Source: Ignavibacteria bacterium (lineage in GTDB: Bacteria; Bacteroidota; Ignavibacteria; Ignavibacteriales; Melioribacteraceae). From it: DNA of 11,566 nucleotides. Of the stretch, positions 7,278 through 11,566 are shown piece by piece (positions within the stretch are counted from its first letter, which is position 1; every line of letters begins with the position of its first letter). The stretch covers positions 1-11,566 of the forward strand of contig QILJ01000250.1 of NCBI GenBank assembly GCA_003233295.1, given 5' to 3'. A program made the translations under genes and the position numbers. The notes beneath the pieces were generated by a model that worked only from the letters and a program-made list of their open reading frames with translations, did not search any database and was not told the DNA's origin.

Positions 7278-7564
7278 GTTGTCGCCCTAGTCGTTATAAA
7301 TTGAAGATAAAAAAACCAAATCTACTGATATATATAGAACCAGAAAGACTTTGTGGTTTTTCACACTTTAGGAAGCTTGACTAATGGAGGGTAAATTAAT
7401 GATGCTTCGCGTCGGCTAAGACTACGGATCTATAAACCGCACCTAAAAGGCGGGTTCCTACTGGAATCCGTTTTTTTGGGATTCTAGCCAGCCTTTCTGC
7501 ATGTTGTGTTTTTTTAGTAAAAAAACCACAACATGTAGTGTCGGTGGAAATTGTTCTCTTTTTT
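7278..7564. other. gene-free leader of the CBASS operon with two AT-rich hairpins
   Basis: No convincing gene lies between the CD-NTase start and the CIRCE element. Two inverted repeats stand out. One has arms CTGGAATCC (7461-7469) and GGATTCTAG (7479-7487), with one mismatch, around a T-rich loop. The larger pairs 7498-7516 with 7518-7537 (ATGTTGTG / CACAACAT plus a T7/A7 stretch), with one bulge. On the minus strand TATAAC at about 7294-7299 could be a -10 box near the CD-NTase start, but no good -35 accompanies it. The hairpins could act as leader-RNA structures or be relics of a small mobile repeat. Confidence 0.5.
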
Positions 7565-7622
7565 TTAGCACTCGTCAAGGGAGAGTGCTAACCATTTGAA
7601 AATTAAGTAATATTTATCTCAA
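7550..7622 (-). promoter_or_regulatory. candidate sigma-70 promoters around the CIRCE operator
   Basis: Two minus-strand promoter candidates flank or overlap the CIRCE element. The upstream one has TTGAGA at 7622-7617, a 17-bp spacer and TCAAAT at 7599-7594. That places CIRCE immediately downstream of the -10, a usual position for HrcA repression. The other has TTGACG at 7578-7573, a 17-bp spacer and AACAAT at 7555-7550, with its -35 inside CIRCE. Each -35 matches 5/6 and each -10 only 4/6, so the calls are tentative. Confidence 0.35.
7565..7591. promoter_or_regulatory. CIRCE operator (HrcA binding site)
   Basis: The sequence is TTAGCACTC (7565-7573), nine bases (7574-7582), then GAGTGCTAA (7583-7591). 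This is identical to the CIRCE consensus TTAGCACTC-N9-GAGTGCTAA bound by the heat-shock repressor HrcA. CIRCE normally controls groES-groEL or the hrcA-grpE-dnaK operon, but no chaperone gene is in the window. Reading on the minus strand, the first substantial gene after it is the CBASS CD-NTase, 288 bp downstream. Reading on the plus strand there is no gene. Either CBASS is under HrcA control here, or this is an orphan left by a rearrangement. Confidence 0.85.
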
Positions 7623-7709
7623 TTTCCAGTATAAACACTTAAAAACAAGTACTTGCCTTCGGTCACGATTATATTTCAAGTTGTGTTGCTTTTACTATTA
7701 TTCAATTCA

Positions 7710-8907
<1,198 letters not shown>

Positions 8908-8913
8908 AGAAAA

Positions 8914-9597
8914 CTATTGACCTAGAAAGTACCAATCAGTCTTTACTTGAACATCAATGGTAATATCATTGCTTGCTAGTATATCCTCTACTATAACTTT
9001 TTTATTGTCATCTACAACCCCTATTAGTTGTATATGATTGATATCCAGCTCATCGTTTACTAAAAATTCTGCCATTCTAGTCTCCATCCTTTTCTCTTTC
9101 CCTGGCATATCAGCCTTACTAAACCAGTACTTACAGTACCCATCCAATTTTGGAGATTCGAAAAATAAATCCCAGTCTATTTTTTTAAGTTGCTGGAGGT
9201 CATTATACGGCGTGCTATAACCTAAAGTCGCGTTGTAATCATAGAACACAAATGGAAGCTCTGCTCCAACTACTAAATCAACACTCGTCACTAAATGCAC
9301 TATATCTCCTTGTCGATAGTTGCATCCAGGGACGTTCCCGCTATTTAAAGTTTTTAACATTGGTGAACGAGGAGCAAAATAGAAAGGCACATAGTCATGC
9401 AATGTTCCGTGGGGGGCGACCTCTACAGTTTTATCAGCTCGTGTTCCTTGTATATTTTGATACGCAATATCTGCATAGCCAACGTTATTATTTGTCAGTA
9501 AGTTTTTTGATCGTAAAAAACCGCTACTCAATATCAAGGATAAATTATCAATCGCTGTTATATGGTAAACAAGTACTGGGTTCGGAATTTTCGTCAT
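8914..9597 (-). CDS. darT: DarT toxin, DNA thymidine ADP-ribosyltransferase
   Basis: This 227-residue protein is a typical DarT. It opens with VYHITAIDNLSLILSSGFL (10-28, His12 in the NAD site). GTRADKTVEVAPHGTLHDYVPFYFAPRSPML (51-81) contains the conserved arginine and the YVPFYFAPRSPM signature. The catalytic glutamate is Glu177 in METRMAEFLV. DarT uses NAD+ to ADP-ribosylate thymidine in single-stranded DNA, blocking replication and phage DNA synthesis; DarG reverses this. All key residues are present, so it should be active. No Shine-Dalgarno precedes the ATG at 9597, and a TATAAA sits six bases before it, so a near-leaderless transcript is possible. The thiC remnant at 9634-9708 lies just upstream, and the intact thiC ends 121 bp upstream. 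Confidence 0.92.
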   Translation of the reverse strand: MTKIPNPVLVYHITAIDNLSLILSSGFLRSKNLLTNNNVGYADIAYQNIQGTRADKTVEVAPHGTLHDYVPFYFAPRSPMLKTLNSGNVPGCNYRQGDIVHLVTSVDLVVGAELPFVFYDYNATLGYSTPYNDLQQLKKIDWDLFFESPKLDGYCKYWFSKADMPGKEKRMETRMAEFLVNDELDINHIQLIGVVDDNKKVIVEDILASNDITIDVQVKTDWYFLGQ

Positions 9598-9633
9598 TAG
9601 TTATTTATACAAAATCAGTGCTACATTCATAAA

Positions 9634-9708
9634 TCATGTCTTTTTATATATCTCCGCCTCATGTTTGTGAAACACTTCTACCATCTCCTTCATCTCTTTA
9701 GTTGCATA
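9634..9708 (-). pseudogene. thiC': second thiC 3'-end remnant (last 24 codons)
   Basis: Starting 10 bp after the intact thiC stop, the minus strand reads YATKEM, twelve further residues, then EIYKKT and a TGA stop. This aligns without a gap to the end of the other thiC fragment (YAAKGM...EIYQKS), with 10 of 24 identities. It aligns to the intact ThiC end with about 6 of 24 identities. Both comparisons end at the same codon. An in-frame TAG lies immediately upstream, so it is not a gene. I read it as a third, older or more distant thiC tail left by an earlier insertion at this site. The short length makes this less certain than the 7710-7849 fragment. Confidence 0.65.
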
Positions 9709-9718
9709 CTATGTGTAC

Positions 9719-11566
<1,848 letters not shown>

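Noticed and set aside
7324..7342. LexA-like CTG...CAG around an alternating TA run upstream of the CD-NTase
   Set aside because: The half-sites are 13 bases apart; a LexA box needs CTG-N10-CAG.
7461..7537. retron-like or other structured ncRNA in the hairpin-rich leader
   Set aside because: There is no reverse transcriptase in the window and the hairpins are simple AT-rich inverted repeats without recognisable msr/msd organisation.
7396..7578. 60-codon minus-strand open frame upstream of the CD-NTase
   Set aside because: It begins with TTG inside the CIRCE element, has no ribosome-binding site, runs through both hairpins and has low-complexity lysine stretches. Its C-terminal part (RIPVGTRLLGAVYR) faintly recalls a protein motif, but I could not place it.
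9252..9632. plus-strand open frame of 126 codons opposite darT
   Set aside because: It is entirely antisense to a well-supported DarT and shows no family signature.

Overview
The window looks like a chromosomal segment of a gammaproteobacterium. It holds a ThiC of proteobacterial type, the start of an ETHE1-like persulfide dioxygenase, and many AT-rich accessory genes. Every gene I accept is on the minus strand, so transcription runs from high to low coordinates. The right end (thiC, about 9720-11566) is visibly richer in GC than the rest. The AT-rich part between thiC and about 2100 looks like an accessory (defence) island. No integrase, transposase, tRNA, rRNA or CRISPR array is visible.

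Layout from right to left: (1) thiC, running off the right edge, with a perfect 39-bp in-frame tandem duplication. (2) A 24-codon remnant of a second thiC 3' end. (3) darT-darG, an ADP-ribosyltransferase toxin with its macrodomain antitoxin. (4) A third thiC 3' end (140 bp). It aligns without gaps to the intact gene, matching 48/49 bases in the distal block but only about 60% of the rest. (5) A gene-free stretch with a perfect CIRCE operator (HrcA site) and two AT-rich hairpins. (6) A tightly overlapping four-gene type II CBASS operon: CD-NTase, Cap2 (E2-E1 fusion), Cap3 (JAMM peptidase) and a two-transmembrane SAVED effector (Cap14-like). (7) A nearly perfect 48-bp palindrome. (8) A DUF2971 protein. 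(9) A lipoprotein of unknown function. (10) A small hypothetical protein, a cupin, and the first 22 codons of an ETHE1-like gene.

How the genes may work together: CBASS and DarTG are both anti-phage or abortive systems. In CBASS the CD-NTase would be primed by Cap2 through its C-terminus and released by Cap3. Its cyclic oligonucleotide would be sensed by the SAVED domain, which would trigger membrane disruption. DarT would ADP-ribosylate DNA, with DarG reversing the modification. The stacked thiC 3' ends suggest that the 3' end of thiC is a repeatedly used insertion or recombination point for such cargo. The most unusual features are this thiC hotspot, the orphan CIRCE operator in front of the CBASS operon, and the duplication inside thiC.
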